Below, piece after piece: positions 8,129 to 16,711 of a stretch of DNA of 64,000 nt. The notes below the pieces were generated by a model. That model worked only from the letters and a program-made list of their open reading frames with translations, was not told where the DNA came from and ran no database searches. The stretch is from assembly GCF_027270315.1 (NCBI RefSeq), contig NZ_CP114413.1, positions 1 to 64,000 of the forward strand, in the 5' to 3' direction. A program made the position numbers and the translations under genes. The stretch's first letter is position 1, and the number at the start of each line of letters is the position of its first letter. The stretch comes from Streptomyces cinnabarinus (GTDB lineage Bacteria > Actinomycetota > Actinomycetes > Streptomycetales > Streptomycetaceae).

Positions 8129-9313
8129 ATGCCCCCACTGGACGACAACCACACGGGCGCCCGGATCGCGGAACAGCGCAAACTGGCCAGGCTCACACAA
8201 CGCCAACTCGCCGACCTGCTGCCGTACTCGTACAGTCTGCTCACCCAGGTCGAATGCGGCGCCCGCCCGGCCACAGCCGACTTCGTCGCTGCGTGTGCCA
8301 AAGCCCTGAACGTCGATGTGACCGTCCTGACCGGGCAGCCGTATGTGACCGAACTGCAACGCGACCGGCTCGCAGAACTCGTACGTCCCATCCGTGAGTC
8401 TCTCGACCTGTACGACCTCGGGCCCAACCCGGACCTGACCGCACGGCCGGCCCACCAGCTCATCGCCGGAGCCGACCACTTGTGCCAAGAGGTCCGCGCT
8501 ACGCATCTGCGGAACGCGGCTCGCAGGCTTCCGGGCCTGATCGCTGAGCTCACGCACACCGCGTGGTCGGATCCGTCCACCGAGCGGTGGCGGGCGCTCG
8601 CCTCGCTCTACCGGACGGCGCACGACATCAGCGTGAAGCTCGGCTACTACGACCTTTCGGCCGTCGCCCTGGACCGGATGGCGTGGGCCGCCGACCGCGC
8701 CGGTGACCCGTGTCTGGGCGCAGTCCGCCAGTACATGCGGGCACTGGTGTACTTCCGCGAGGGCGAGTACCGCATCGGGCAGCGGCTCATCGCGTCAGGA
8801 CACACCATCGTCGGTCAGGCGGAAACAACCCGCGAAGCTCTGGCGGTCACGGGGCAGCTCCACCTCGGTGGATCCGTCATCGCGGCCCGCTCTGAGAACG
8901 TCGGGGCAGTCGTTGTGCACATCGGCGAAGCCAGGAAGATCGCCAGGCGGATCGGCGACGCCTCCGATGTGCACTGGCTGAGCTTCGGTCCGTCCAACGT
9001 GGCCCTGCACAGGATGTCCGCCGCCGTGGAGATGCGCCGGTACGACGACGCGCTGAAGCAGGCCCGGAAGATCAAGCTGCCGCCACAGCTTGCCGCCTCC
9101 CGCCGTGCGCACTTCCTCATCGACCAGGCCCGCACAGAAATGGAGACCGGGCACACCGAGTCCGCCCTGAAGTCGCTTCTCGAGGCCCGGCGTGTGGCCC
9201 CCGAGCAGACCCGGTACCACCCCGCCGCCCGCGACACCATCACGGGTCTCGTGCACATGTCCCGGCGCACCCCGGACACCCTCACCTACATGGCGGCCTG
9301 GGTCGGCCTGTAA
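8129..9313 (+). CDS. XRE-family regulator with TPR-like C-terminal domain
   Basis: 394 aa from ATG 8129, with GGAG about six bases upstream; the open frame extends far upstream but has no better start. Residues about 10-62 form the Cro/CI-type helix-turn-helix (RLTQRQLADLL, YSYSLLTQVECG, VAACAKALNVD). The rest is helical with TPR-like units (WRALASLYRTAHDISVKLG, LDRMAWAADRAGDP, ARRVAPEQTRYHPAAR), the typical layout of Streptomyces regulators that sense small signals or sit beside peptide clusters. It lies upstream of the accessory genes and the graspetide operon in the same direction and is the obvious candidate for their regulator. A perfect inverted repeat follows at 9326. Confidence 0.85.
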   Translation: MPPLDDNHTGARIAEQRKLARLTQRQLADLLPYSYSLLTQVECGARPATADFVAACAKALNVDVTVLTGQPYVTELQRDRLAELVRPIRESLDLYDLGPNPDLTARPAHQLIAGADHLCQEVRATHLRNAARRLPGLIAELTHTAWSDPSTERWRALASLYRTAHDISVKLGYYDLSAVALDRMAWAADRAGDPCLGAVRQYMRALVYFREGEYRIGQRLIASGHTIVGQAETTREALAVTGQLHLGGSVIAARSENVGAVVVHIGEARKIARRIGDASDVHWLSFGPSNVALHRMSAAVEMRRYDDALKQARKIKLPPQLAASRRAHFLIDQARTEMETGHTESALKSLLEARRVAPEQTRYHPAARDTITGLVHMSRRTPDTLTYMAAWVGL

Positions 9314-9325
9314 ACGGGCTCTGGC

Positions 9326-9349
9326 AACTCTCACAGAACTGTGAGAGTT
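9326..9349. terminator. Perfect 11-bp inverted repeat after the regulator
   Basis: AACTCTCACAG pairs with CTGTGAGAGTT across a two-base spacer, 12 bases past the regulator stop. There is no T tract, so it may be a Streptomyces-type terminator or an operator for the downstream genes. Confidence 0.5.
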
Positions 9350-9545
9350 CCACGCCTCTCGCAGCGTCACGCTGTTCTTACACCTGGTCAACGACGAGGC
9401 GCAGGCGGCGCAATGACGCGTGCTCAGACCGCTCCCAGAGCGTCGGCACGCACGTCCGCGCGGCCCGCAGCATGCGTCGCGAAGTGCGCCCCGGCAGCCG
9501 CGCGAACGACTCCGGGGCTGGCCAACGCCGCTGAGGAGCGTCGAC

Positions 9546-10088
9546 ATGACGAACAGTACGGCCCGGAGTGAGGCGTTAGCTCCATCGAGTCCGCCCACGA
9601 CGAGTGGCGTTGAGGCGTGGCTCGCTTCCGCGCACCCCTCGCCCGCCACGCCGTATGGGGAGTGGGACGGCGAGGCCCGGCTGGCGCTCATCCCGCTGGG
9701 GCGGCGCTTCGACGCGGTCCGCATCCCCGCGGCCGTCGCCCACCACGCGTTCGCCAGCCACGATCTGCCGGTCGTGGCCCGGCGGATGGCGCGGCACCTG
9801 TGCGGCGGACCCGTCATCCACGACCCCGCAGGCAGCCGCTACTACGCCCTGGTCCCGCCCGGAACCGCCCCCCACTGGCGCGCACCCGCCGCCCAGTGCC
9901 TGGGAGAGGGCACCTACCTCGGGGTCCCCCGCCCCGACCTCACGGAGCCGGACCAAGGCACGCTCTGCTCGTACTGGACGGTTCCCGTGCCCCGGCCGGG
10001 CAAGCTGTGCCAGGTACCGGACGTGCTGACCCTGGCCATGGCGGGCGGAGCCCTCGCCGACCAGGACGAAGGCGAGGCCACGCCGTGA
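9546..10088 (+). CDS. Conserved hypothetical protein
   Basis: 180 aa from ATG 9546, preceded by GAGGAGCG. The segments LALIPLGRRFDAVRIP, HLCGGPVIHDPAGSRYYALV and GTYLGVPRPD resemble a conserved actinobacterial family that I recall beside XRE regulators and that shares weak features with the N-terminal part of bifunctional primase-polymerases. No catalytic motif is clear. It overlaps the next gene by four bases (GTGA), so the two are translationally coupled and probably act together. A role in regulating or assisting the downstream peptide cluster is inference only. Confidence 0.7.
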   Translation: MTNSTARSEALAPSSPPTTSGVEAWLASAHPSPATPYGEWDGEARLALIPLGRRFDAVRIPAAVAHHAFASHDLPVVARRMARHLCGGPVIHDPAGSRYYALVPPGTAPHWRAPAAQCLGEGTYLGVPRPDLTEPDQGTLCSYWTVPVPRPGKLCQVPDVLTLAMAGGALADQDEGEATP

Positions 10089-10330
10089 CCGGCACCGAGC
10101 CTCACCAGGCCACGAGCACACGGCCGGCGGACACCGCCCAGGTGGTCGTCGACCCCTTCGAGGCGATGGAGACGCTGAGAACAGCCCTCGACGAAGCCGG
10201 GATCACCCTCCCCGGGCTCTGGGTCAACTCGGCCTCGTCGCAACCCAGGCTCATCGAGCTGGGCGAGGTCCGCGCCGACGTCGCCCTGCAACTGGCACAC
10301 GCACTGAGGCGAAGAAGCCCCCAAGCATGA
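10085..10330 (+). CDS. Small hypothetical protein coupled to the preceding gene
   Basis: 81 aa from GTG 10085, overlapping the upstream stop by four bases. The first 25 residues are polar; the rest forms predicted helices with a strand (ALDEAGITLPGLWV, LIELGEVRADVALQLAHAL). Small partners of this length regularly follow the preceding family in Streptomyces, but I know of no function. Its conserved-looking core argues that it is a real gene and not read-through. The tail is basic (RRRSPQA). Confidence 0.65.
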   Translation: MTGTEPHQATSTRPADTAQVVVDPFEAMETLRTALDEAGITLPGLWVNSASSQPRLIELGEVRADVALQLAHALRRRSPQA

Positions 10331-10447
10331 GCGTGGAGTTGACGCAGCCTCCGCGCCCCGGCGAACCAGTGCCTCAGCAAGGAGCCGTGACCGGCGCCTC
10401 CTGCTCCCCTCCATCCTCACGCCCCGACCCGAGAGAAGACCCGTTCC

Positions 10448-11110
10448 GTGCGCACCGCGACCGGACCCTCCCTGATCCCCTTCATCACCCAGCGGCAGGG
10501 CGAGGACGCCGCGCCGGACAACCTCCTCATCTTTCCGCACGCCTCGGGACCACGGCTGTACTACGGCGACGAGGACCCCAGGGACAGGCCCCTGCGCGGG
10601 GTGCTGTGGGCGCGCTGCGGCTTCAACCCCCTGGACGGGCGGCAGATGCCCACCGGCGCCCCGCACTGGAAGCTCATGCACCCCTACCGGCAGATGATCA
10701 CCATGCAGAGCCTTCACTGCCAGGTCTGCGCGAAGCCCGCCCGCACACCGCTCGGCTTCATCTTCCTCGCCGGACCGAAGGACCAGGACCCCACCCGGCC
10801 CACGATCTGCACCAACCAGCCTCCCGTGTGCGCCAAGCACGCCCGCGCGGCTGCGGCGCTCTGCCCGCACCTGGAGGAGAACCCGATGGTCTTCCTCGCC
10901 CGGAGCGCGCCCCTGTACGGAGTCCACGGGACGATTTACGGCCTCAACGCCCGCAACGAAGTGCACGCCGTGGCGCAGCCCGACGAACCGTTGCCCTTCG
11001 GCCACCCCAACCTCCCGACCCTCCTCGGATCACAGCTGATTCGGCGGCTCAGCTCCTTCCGCGTCCTCGACCTGGAGGAACTGCTACAGGAGCTGGAACT
11101 GGCCGCATAG
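10448..11110 (+). CDS. Hypothetical protein with a Cys/His cluster
   Basis: 220 aa from GTG 10448. Residues 91-141 hold a Cys/His array: C91 and C94 (CQVC), C121, C128, H131, C139 and H141. This suggests a structural zinc site, possibly of HNH-like or zinc-ribbon type, although the usual nuclease residues are not evident. The N-terminal half has conserved-looking aromatic segments (GPRLYYGDEDPRDRPLRG, APHWKLMHPYRQM). Proteins like this occur beside ATP-grasp RiPP operons in Streptomyces, in my recollection. The position 250 bp upstream of the precursor gene fits an accessory role, but nothing shows an enzymatic function. Confidence 0.7.
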   Translation: MRTATGPSLIPFITQRQGEDAAPDNLLIFPHASGPRLYYGDEDPRDRPLRGVLWARCGFNPLDGRQMPTGAPHWKLMHPYRQMITMQSLHCQVCAKPARTPLGFIFLAGPKDQDPTRPTICTNQPPVCAKHARAAAALCPHLEENPMVFLARSAPLYGVHGTIYGLNARNEVHAVAQPDEPLPFGHPNLPTLLGSQLIRRLSSFRVLDLEELLQELELAA

Positions 11111-11359
11111 ACCCCCGCCCGGCGACCGCACGACCTCGGACTCCGCGGCCACCGGACGGCAAGCACACCCAGCACGGAGAGCTGAACCGACTCGTGTTCC
11201 CCACGGCGAAGTCACCGCCCCGCGCCGGGGCCAGACGCGCTGGCCGGCCACACGAAGGACAGGCGGCCGACGCCAGGCGGGCCCGAGGAGTCCCCGGCTC
11301 CACCCCTGCAACGAGCCCACCCACCCCTATCCCCACAACCCACCACGAGGAGTACAAAC

Positions 11360-11656
11360 GTGACGACAGCACTGGAGCGGGAGGCGTTCCCCCTCACCCC
11401 GCCCGGAGGCCGGACCCCCTTCAGCGCGGAGACGCCCTCCAGCCCCCGAACCCGACCGTGGGCCCTGCGGTTCGCCCGCACCCCCGACTCCACCGGCGCC
11501 GCCCGGGTTCCCCAGCACACCTACGACCACGGCCGCCAGGTCAACATCTCCGACGACGGCGGCCTGTTGACGTGCATGGCCAACACGCACACGCCGACCG
11601 TGCCGGACGGCTCGACCAGCAACCCGCCGCCGCTGGACGAGGGGCCGAAGGACTGA
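11360..11656 (+). CDS. tgmA: Graspetide (ATP-grasp-modified RiPP) precursor
   Basis: 98 aa from GTG 11360 with GAGGAG about seven bases upstream. It belongs to the putative ATP-grasp target RiPP family. The leader (FPLTPPGGRTPF, then RPWALRFA) and the junction TYDHGRQVNISDDGG (55-68) match the conserved segments of that family. The likely core is residues 68-98, rich in Thr/Ser (NTHTPT, GSTS) and ending in an acidic run (LDEGPKD), so hydroxyl donors precede carboxylate acceptors as needed for ester crosslinks. Cys72 is unusual. The stop overlaps the ATP-grasp start by one base, so precursor and enzyme are co-translated. No product is known for this exact sequence. Confidence 0.85.
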   Translation: MTTALEREAFPLTPPGGRTPFSAETPSSPRTRPWALRFARTPDSTGAARVPQHTYDHGRQVNISDDGGLLTCMANTHTPTVPDGSTSNPPPLDEGPKD

Positions 11657-12621
11657 TGACCGCGCCCGTCCTGATCGTCGCCGCGGCTGACGACTGGCCC
11701 ACTGACCGGGTCGTCGTCGAGCTGGAGAACCGCGGAGCCGAGGTGTTCCGCATGGACACCGCCGACTTCCCGCAGCGGCTCACCCTGGCTGGCAGGATCG
11801 ACCAGGGGCATGGCTGGACGGGCGAACTCACCACCGACCACCGGACGGTGGAGCTGTCCCGGGTCGGCGCGGTCTACTACCGTGCCCCCGGGGCGTTCCG
11901 GTTCCCCACGGGAATGTCCGGCCCGGAGGAGAGATTCGCCGCCGCCCAGGCCCGCGCCGGCCTCGGCGGAGTCCTGTCCGCACTGGACTGCCGATGGGTG
12001 AACCACCCGACCTGCATGGCGCGCGCGGAGTACAAGCCCGTGCAGCTCGCCGCCGCTCGCGAGTGCGGTCTGCGCATCCCTCCGACGCTCATCACCAACC
12101 AGCCCAACGACGTGCGCACCTTCGCGATCCAGCACGGCGGTGCGATCATCTGCAAGCCAGTGGCGTCGCCCGTGCTGATCGAGGACGGGCAGCTCAAATC
12201 CGTCTACACGCAGCGTCTGACCAGGTCCGACCTGGCCGACCTGCGCGGCATCGACACGACAGCGCACCTCTTCCAGGCGTGGGTCGACAAGGCGCATGAG
12301 GTCCGGCTGACGGTCATCGGCCAGCGGATGCTCGCCGCCGCGATCCACGCCGGCAGCAAGGCAGCCCACGAGGACTGGCGCAGGGACTACGGGGCGCTGA
12401 CCTACACCACCACCACGGTGCCCGAGGACGTCGTCGTCGGTATGCGGCGCCTGATGGCACGGCTGCAACTGCGCTACGGTGCGGCAGACTTCATCGTGGC
12501 CCCTCACGGACGGTGGACGTTCCTGGAGGTCAACCCGTGCGGCCAGTGGGACTGGATACAGGAAGCGACCGGCCTCCCCATCGTCGAAGCCATCGCTGAT
12601 GAGCTGCAAGGAGTCGCCTGA
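11656..12621 (+). CDS. tgmB: ATP-grasp ribosomal peptide maturase
   Basis: 321 aa from ATG 11656. A RimK-like ATP-grasp ligase of the SAV_5884/TgmB family, which activates Asp/Glu side chains of the precursor as acyl phosphates and forms macrocyclic esters or amides. Visible elements in order are: an N-terminal Rossmann-like region (VLIVAAADDWPTD), the ATP-binding lysine K167 in IICKPVASP, the QAWVDKAHEVRLTVIG segment (R217), and the metal-binding tail ADFIVAPHGRWTFLEVNPCG (D278, E291, N293). Length is normal for the family. It overlaps both neighbours by one base, so all three genes form one translationally coupled operon. Confidence 0.92.
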   Translation: MTAPVLIVAAADDWPTDRVVVELENRGAEVFRMDTADFPQRLTLAGRIDQGHGWTGELTTDHRTVELSRVGAVYYRAPGAFRFPTGMSGPEERFAAAQARAGLGGVLSALDCRWVNHPTCMARAEYKPVQLAAARECGLRIPPTLITNQPNDVRTFAIQHGGAIICKPVASPVLIEDGQLKSVYTQRLTRSDLADLRGIDTTAHLFQAWVDKAHEVRLTVIGQRMLAAAIHAGSKAAHEDWRRDYGALTYTTTTVPEDVVVGMRRLMARLQLRYGAADFIVAPHGRWTFLEVNPCGQWDWIQEATGLPIVEAIADELQGVA

Positions 12622-13751
12622 TGGACTGGAAGCCGCACGCGGCAGCCCTCGCGGCCAAGGTCACCCACCCTGAATCGGCTTGGTGGGGGCCGATCCGACA
12701 GACGCCGCGGCACGTCCTGGTGGAGCGCTGGTTCACGCCGGACGCTCAGGGGTGGACGGCCTTCCACGGCCCGTCCGATGAGGGCATGTGGGCGGACGCT
12801 GCCTACTCGGACACCACGCTGGTCACCCGGGTCGGACCCGTACACGCCGACCTGGCCGCCCTCGGCAAGCCGGTCACCGGGCTCCCCACCTCGTCGTCGA
12901 CGCTGCCGAGTCTCGTCGTGACCATGCTGGAGCACGGTCGCCTCACCGCGGGGGTACGGCTGCTGGACCTGGCCACCGGGTCCGGGTACAGCGCCGCCCT
13001 GGCCTGTCACCGGCTCGGTGACGGCCTGGTGACAACGCTGGACGTGGACCCGTACCTGACTGAGGCCGCCGCCGACCGGCTCGACCGGATCGGCCTGCAC
13101 CCGACCGTCGTCACCGCCGACGCAGGCAGCGAACTGCCCGGCACGTTCGACCGCATCGTGTCCATGGTGTCCATGCCGCGCATTCCCGCCTCCTGGCTGA
13201 CGGCCCTCGCGCCCGGCGGGCGGCTGGTCACCACGATCACCGGCACCGGTCTGATCATCACCGCCGACAAGACCGACGACGGCGGCGCCGCCGGGCGCGT
13301 CGAGTGGGACCGGGCTTCCTTCATGACCACCCGCACCAGCGACGACTACCCGCCTGGTCTGAGTGGCCTGTTCACCACGGCGAGCACCGAGGAGGGCGAC
13401 GTCTCCGTCTCGCCGTTCCCCGTGCTCAACGTCATGCAGGCGTGGGAGGTGTGGTCGATGCTCTCCCTGGCCGCGCCGGGCATCGAGCACCGCACCGGCA
13501 CCGGTGAGGACGGCAGCCGCATGGCGTGGATGCTGCACCCCGACGGCTCCTGGGCTCGCGCACGCACGGCACCGGGCGACCGCACCACCACCGTCCACCA
13601 GGGCGGGCCGCGCCGCCTGTACGACGTGCTCGAAGCGATCCGCTGGAGGTGGCTGGAGCACGGCGAGCTGCCCGTGTACGGCGCCAGGGCCACCATCAGC
13701 CCTGACGGGACGACCACCTTCTCCCGCGGGGGGTGGACGGCAACCCTGTAG
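12621..13751 (+). CDS. tgmC: PIMT-like methyltransferase of the graspetide system
   Basis: 376 aa from ATG 12621, overlapping the ATP-grasp stop by one base. It is related to protein L-isoaspartate O-methyltransferase: SAM motif I LDLATGSGY (115-123), an acidic loop TLDVDPYL and the post-motif FDRIVSMVSM. The N-terminus (WWGPIRQTPRHVLVERWF) and the tail GARATISPDGTTTFSRG resemble the methyltransferases of ATP-grasp peptide systems. Graspetide-linked enzymes of this group methylate an Asp in the cyclised peptide, which then collapses to an aspartimide (known for fuscimiditide and relatives). That this one does so is inference from family and position. Confidence 0.9.
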   Translation: MDWKPHAAALAAKVTHPESAWWGPIRQTPRHVLVERWFTPDAQGWTAFHGPSDEGMWADAAYSDTTLVTRVGPVHADLAALGKPVTGLPTSSSTLPSLVVTMLEHGRLTAGVRLLDLATGSGYSAALACHRLGDGLVTTLDVDPYLTEAAADRLDRIGLHPTVVTADAGSELPGTFDRIVSMVSMPRIPASWLTALAPGGRLVTTITGTGLIITADKTDDGGAAGRVEWDRASFMTTRTSDDYPPGLSGLFTTASTEEGDVSVSPFPVLNVMQAWEVWSMLSLAAPGIEHRTGTGEDGSRMAWMLHPDGSWARARTAPGDRTTTVHQGGPRRLYDVLEAIRWRWLEHGELPVYGARATISPDGTTTFSRGGWTATL

Positions 13752-13804
13752 GCCCGGCCAGGCACACAGCAGACTGGATTAACCACACGGCAGGGAGCAC
13801 CCAC

Positions 13805-14140
13805 ATGGACGAGTCCGAACCGCTTAAGGAGTGGGCAGCACGCCGGGAGCAGCGCCGTCCCACACCCGGGGAACGACGGGCCACCCCACTCAGCGACCAA
13901 CCGCAGCAAGGCGCCCACACCGACCCCGACGCACCACGTGTCATCCAGCAGTGGGACGGATACCAGTGGACACCCGACGGGATCGCCGAGGACCACGCCG
14001 CAGCCGCCAGCGAGACAGGCCAAGACGCCGACGACCGAGCCGAACGGGTCCCGCTCCCCACGTTCAGCAAACTGCCCCCAAGGCCCGAACCGTGGCGGCC
14101 GACCCAACCATGGCACCAGCCACAAGCCCCGCATCCCTGA
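13805..14140 (+). CDS. DUF6087-like small protein
   Basis: 111 aa from ATG 13805, 54 bp after the methyltransferase, with GGGAG about nine bases upstream. LKEWAARREQRR near the N-terminus and the central HTDPDAPRVIQQWDGYQW match my memory of DUF6087, a short, polar, Pro-rich actinobacterial family of unknown function that often sits near RiPP or regulator genes. There are no membrane segments and no Cys. It shares the operon direction and probably belongs to the same transcription unit. It is unlikely to be a second precursor, but that cannot be excluded. Confidence 0.65.
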   Translation: MDESEPLKEWAARREQRRPTPGERRATPLSDQPQQGAHTDPDAPRVIQQWDGYQWTPDGIAEDHAAAASETGQDADDRAERVPLPTFSKLPPRPEPWRPTQPWHQPQAPHP

Positions 14141-14221
14141 CCCGCGGACCCTGGCCAGCCCGCCTCGCAACCACCCGACCCGCCCCTCCGCTACACCCCC
14201 GCAGACCCCCCTCGCCCGGGG

Positions 14222-16279
14222 ATGATGCGACGGCGGCCGCAGGCATGCCGGGGGGCCGCCTATCTTGGAGCGCCGAGTTCGAATCCCCGGCTGTTCCCCT
14301 CCCCGTACCGGGCGGCTGCGGCAGGCCCAGCCCAGCATCGGGCGCGGCAGAAGACGGGTAGCGATTTCGGCTTCGGCCTGCAGTACCTGTTACTCCAGCC
14401 GCACCTGGCTCTCGTCGCCGACGGCGCGGCTATCTCGTGTCTGCCCGGCATATACGAGCCCGAGACCGACACGTTCGGCGGTCCGCAGGCCATGGACGCC
14501 GCCCACGAGCTGTTCCACAGCGACTGTCGCCACCTGCTCACCTACCAGATGAGTCCCCAGCACCTGGGTCGCCGGGAAACCGCCGTCCTCCTGGCGAGCG
14601 CCATGATGCGCGGCGCCGGACTCGACTGGTTCGAACAGGGCGACGTATGGGCGAAGGTCGCCACCCTCCGGCCCGCCACCAACCCTCTGCCACCCCAACG
14701 AGCCGCAGAACTGGCCCCGGCAACGCGAAAGCTCATGACCGCCGACACCTACAGCCTCTGCCGACCGAACGGCCCGCTCCAGGGGCACGAGGAATGGGTA
14801 ACCGCCTTCGAGCGGACCGGCGCCACGCTCGCCGACCTCGCAGCACGCGGCGCCCTCACTCGCGGCCTACGGGCCGTCATCTGCCACCACGTGATCTTCC
14901 ACGCCAACCGCGCCGGTCTCCTCCAAGACGACCAGAGCGCCCTGTCCCACATCGCACGAGAGGTAGTCATGGGAACGAGTGACCACACCGCGTCGCCCGA
15001 CACGGCAACGGCCGAGATCGATAGCGTCAGCGCGGTGAACACCGACACGATCACCACCTCCACGGCGGACGCCGAGCGCCTCCGTAACGCCCTGGTCGAC
15101 CAGCTCCGTGCGGACGGACACGCCCGCACGCCCGCCGTCGAGACCGCGCTGCGGACCGTACCCCGCCACGTGTTCGTGCCCGAAGCGTCCCTCGAAGACG
15201 CCTACGCCAACGCACCCGTGCACATCAAATACGACACCGACGGCACATCGATCTCGTGCGCCTCCCAACCGGGCGTCGTCGCCCTCATGCTGGACCAACT
15301 CGACGCCCAGCCCGGCGAACGGATCCTCGAACTCGGCGCCGGCACCGGCTACAACGCCGGACTCCTCGCCCACCTGGTCGGCGAGAGCGGACACGTGACC
15401 ACCCTCGACGTCGACGACGACCTCGTCCAAGACGCCCGCGCCCACCTCGCCGCCGCCGGGATCACCAACGTCCAGGCCGTGACCCGTGATGGGGCCCTGG
15501 GCCACGCCGAGGGAGCACCGTACGACCGGATCATCGCCACCGTCGGCGCGCACGGCGTACCGCACGCCTGGTTGCAGCAGCTCGCCCCCGGCGGCAGGCT
15601 CCTTGTTCCCCAGCGCCTCAAAGGCACGGTGTCCCGGTCCATCGCCTACGAGCAGCGCGACGGCCGATGGCTGTCCCTCGGCAGCGAGATGAACACCTTC
15701 ATGCCGCTGCGGCGGGGCATCGCCGACGACGACCGACGCGTCATCCCGCTCAGCGCGGACGGCACCGTCCGGCTCCAGGCCCCCGCCGGGCAGAACATCG
15801 ACACCGATGCCCTTGCCGGCGTCCTGGACCAACCCCGCACCGAGGAATGGACTGGCATGACGGTCCAAGCCATGGAGTCGCCGGAGTGGATGGAACTGTT
15901 CGTCTCCTGCTCCCTTCCCTCCGGCCTGACCCGGATGCTGTTCCCCCAGAGCGCCAAGGGCACTCTGCTCACCGAGGACCCCTACCCCTCGTCGACCGCC
16001 GTCGTCGACAAGGGTGCCGTCACCTATCTGGCACGGCGTCTGTCGGAGCAGAAGACCCCCGAGGGCGACAAGCTCTGGGAGTTCGGCGTCATCGGCCATG
16101 GCCCGGGCAGCGACGAGCTGACCGCGAAGGTTGCTGACGCCATTCGTACCTGGGACCGCGAATTCCGTGACCGCGAGGCCACGTTCGAGATCCAGCCCCT
16201 CGACGCCCCCAGCATCGAGCGCCCCGGCCTCTTCACCCTCGACACTCCGCTGAACCGCATCGCTGTCGACTGGCAGTGA
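14222..16279 (+). CDS. FxLD-system methyltransferase fused to a truncated thiopeptide-type domain
   Basis: 685 aa if translation starts at ATG 14222. Residues about 67-245 match the C-terminal two-thirds of the thiopeptide-type bacteriocin biosynthesis domain (SpaB_C-like): LPGIYEPETDTFGG, MDAAHELFHSDCRHLL, GAGLDWFEQGDVWAKV and AVICHHVIFHANRAGL. The usual N-terminal 70-80 residues of that domain are replaced by an unrelated Pro/Arg-rich lead-in, so the 5' end may be truncated. From about 270 it is a PIMT-like methyltransferase (SAM motif LELGAGTGYN near 367-377) with the long C-terminal part of the FxLD lanthipeptide methyltransferase family. No FxLD precursor, LanB or LanC is in the window. 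It may be an orphan, or may serve the adjacent graspetide. Confidence 0.8.
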   Translation: MMRRRPQACRGAAYLGAPSSNPRLFPSPYRAAAAGPAQHRARQKTGSDFGFGLQYLLLQPHLALVADGAAISCLPGIYEPETDTFGGPQAMDAAHELFHSDCRHLLTYQMSPQHLGRRETAVLLASAMMRGAGLDWFEQGDVWAKVATLRPATNPLPPQRAAELAPATRKLMTADTYSLCRPNGPLQGHEEWVTAFERTGATLADLAARGALTRGLRAVICHHVIFHANRAGLLQDDQSALSHIAREVVMGTSDHTASPDTATAEIDSVSAVNTDTITTSTADAERLRNALVDQLRADGHARTPAVETALRTVPRHVFVPEASLEDAYANAPVHIKYDTDGTSISCASQPGVVALMLDQLDAQPGERILELGAGTGYNAGLLAHLVGESGHVTTLDVDDDLVQDARAHLAAAGITNVQAVTRDGALGHAEGAPYDRIIATVGAHGVPHAWLQQLAPGGRLLVPQRLKGTVSRSIAYEQRDGRWLSLGSEMNTFMPLRRGIADDDRRVIPLSADGTVRLQAPAGQNIDTDALAGVLDQPRTEEWTGMTVQAMESPEWMELFVSCSLPSGLTRMLFPQSAKGTLLTEDPYPSSTAVVDKGAVTYLARRLSEQKTPEGDKLWEFGVIGHGPGSDELTAKVADAIRTWDREFRDREATFEIQPLDAPSIERPGLFTLDTPLNRIAVDWQ

Positions 16280-16369
16280 CGCCCAACGAGTAGCGGACGG
16301 TGGCCGCCGCAGGACGACCGACGGCCACCGCCACCTCAGCAGTTCCCACTCAGTCCCAGGGGGAAGTCC

Positions 16370-16711
16370 ATGGACCCGCACGGACGCACAGCCCAGCGCT
16401 TCCCGCTCGTCGCCCGGTTCCGGCCCGCCTGCCTGCCCCTTCCCCAGCGCGTGCACGCGCTCGCCGAACTCGCCGACACCGCGGTGAAGAGGACCGACCA
16501 GGGCCTCGCATCGGCCGTCTACAACCAGGCTGCGCTCATCGCCTCTGATCTCGGCCTGCCCGACGTACGCGACGGGTGGCTGCACCCCATGGACACGGCC
16601 GAACTCCACCAGGCCGCCGCGGCCTTCTCCACACACGACGCCGCGCCACTCGTGATCTGTCACGCCCCCGCACTGCACCGCCCCCACACCACCGCCGAGG
16701 AGCGCCCATGA
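16370..16711 (+). CDS. Hypothetical protein, likely truncated
   Basis: 113 aa from ATG 16370, with GGGGGAAG seven bases upstream. Residues 25-68 (LPQRVHALAELADTAVKRTD, ASAVYNQAALIASDLGLPD) match the start of a longer helical-repeat protein, about 300 aa or more, that I recall beside FxLD and other Streptomyces RiPP genes. After that point the frame continues with unrelated sequence and stops early. I read it as a real but shortened gene of the preceding cluster. It ends with a four-base overlap (ATGA) with the next short frame. Confidence 0.55.
   Translation: MDPHGRTAQRFPLVARFRPACLPLPQRVHALAELADTAVKRTDQGLASAVYNQAALIASDLGLPDVRDGWLHPMDTAELHQAAAAFSTHDAAPLVICHAPALHRPHTTAEERP

Noticed and set aside
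14217..14300. Complete tRNA gene suggested by the TTCGAAT loop
   Set aside because: No acceptor, D-arm or anticodon stem can be folded around it and T-stem pairing is imperfect; kept only as a weak attachment-site idea.
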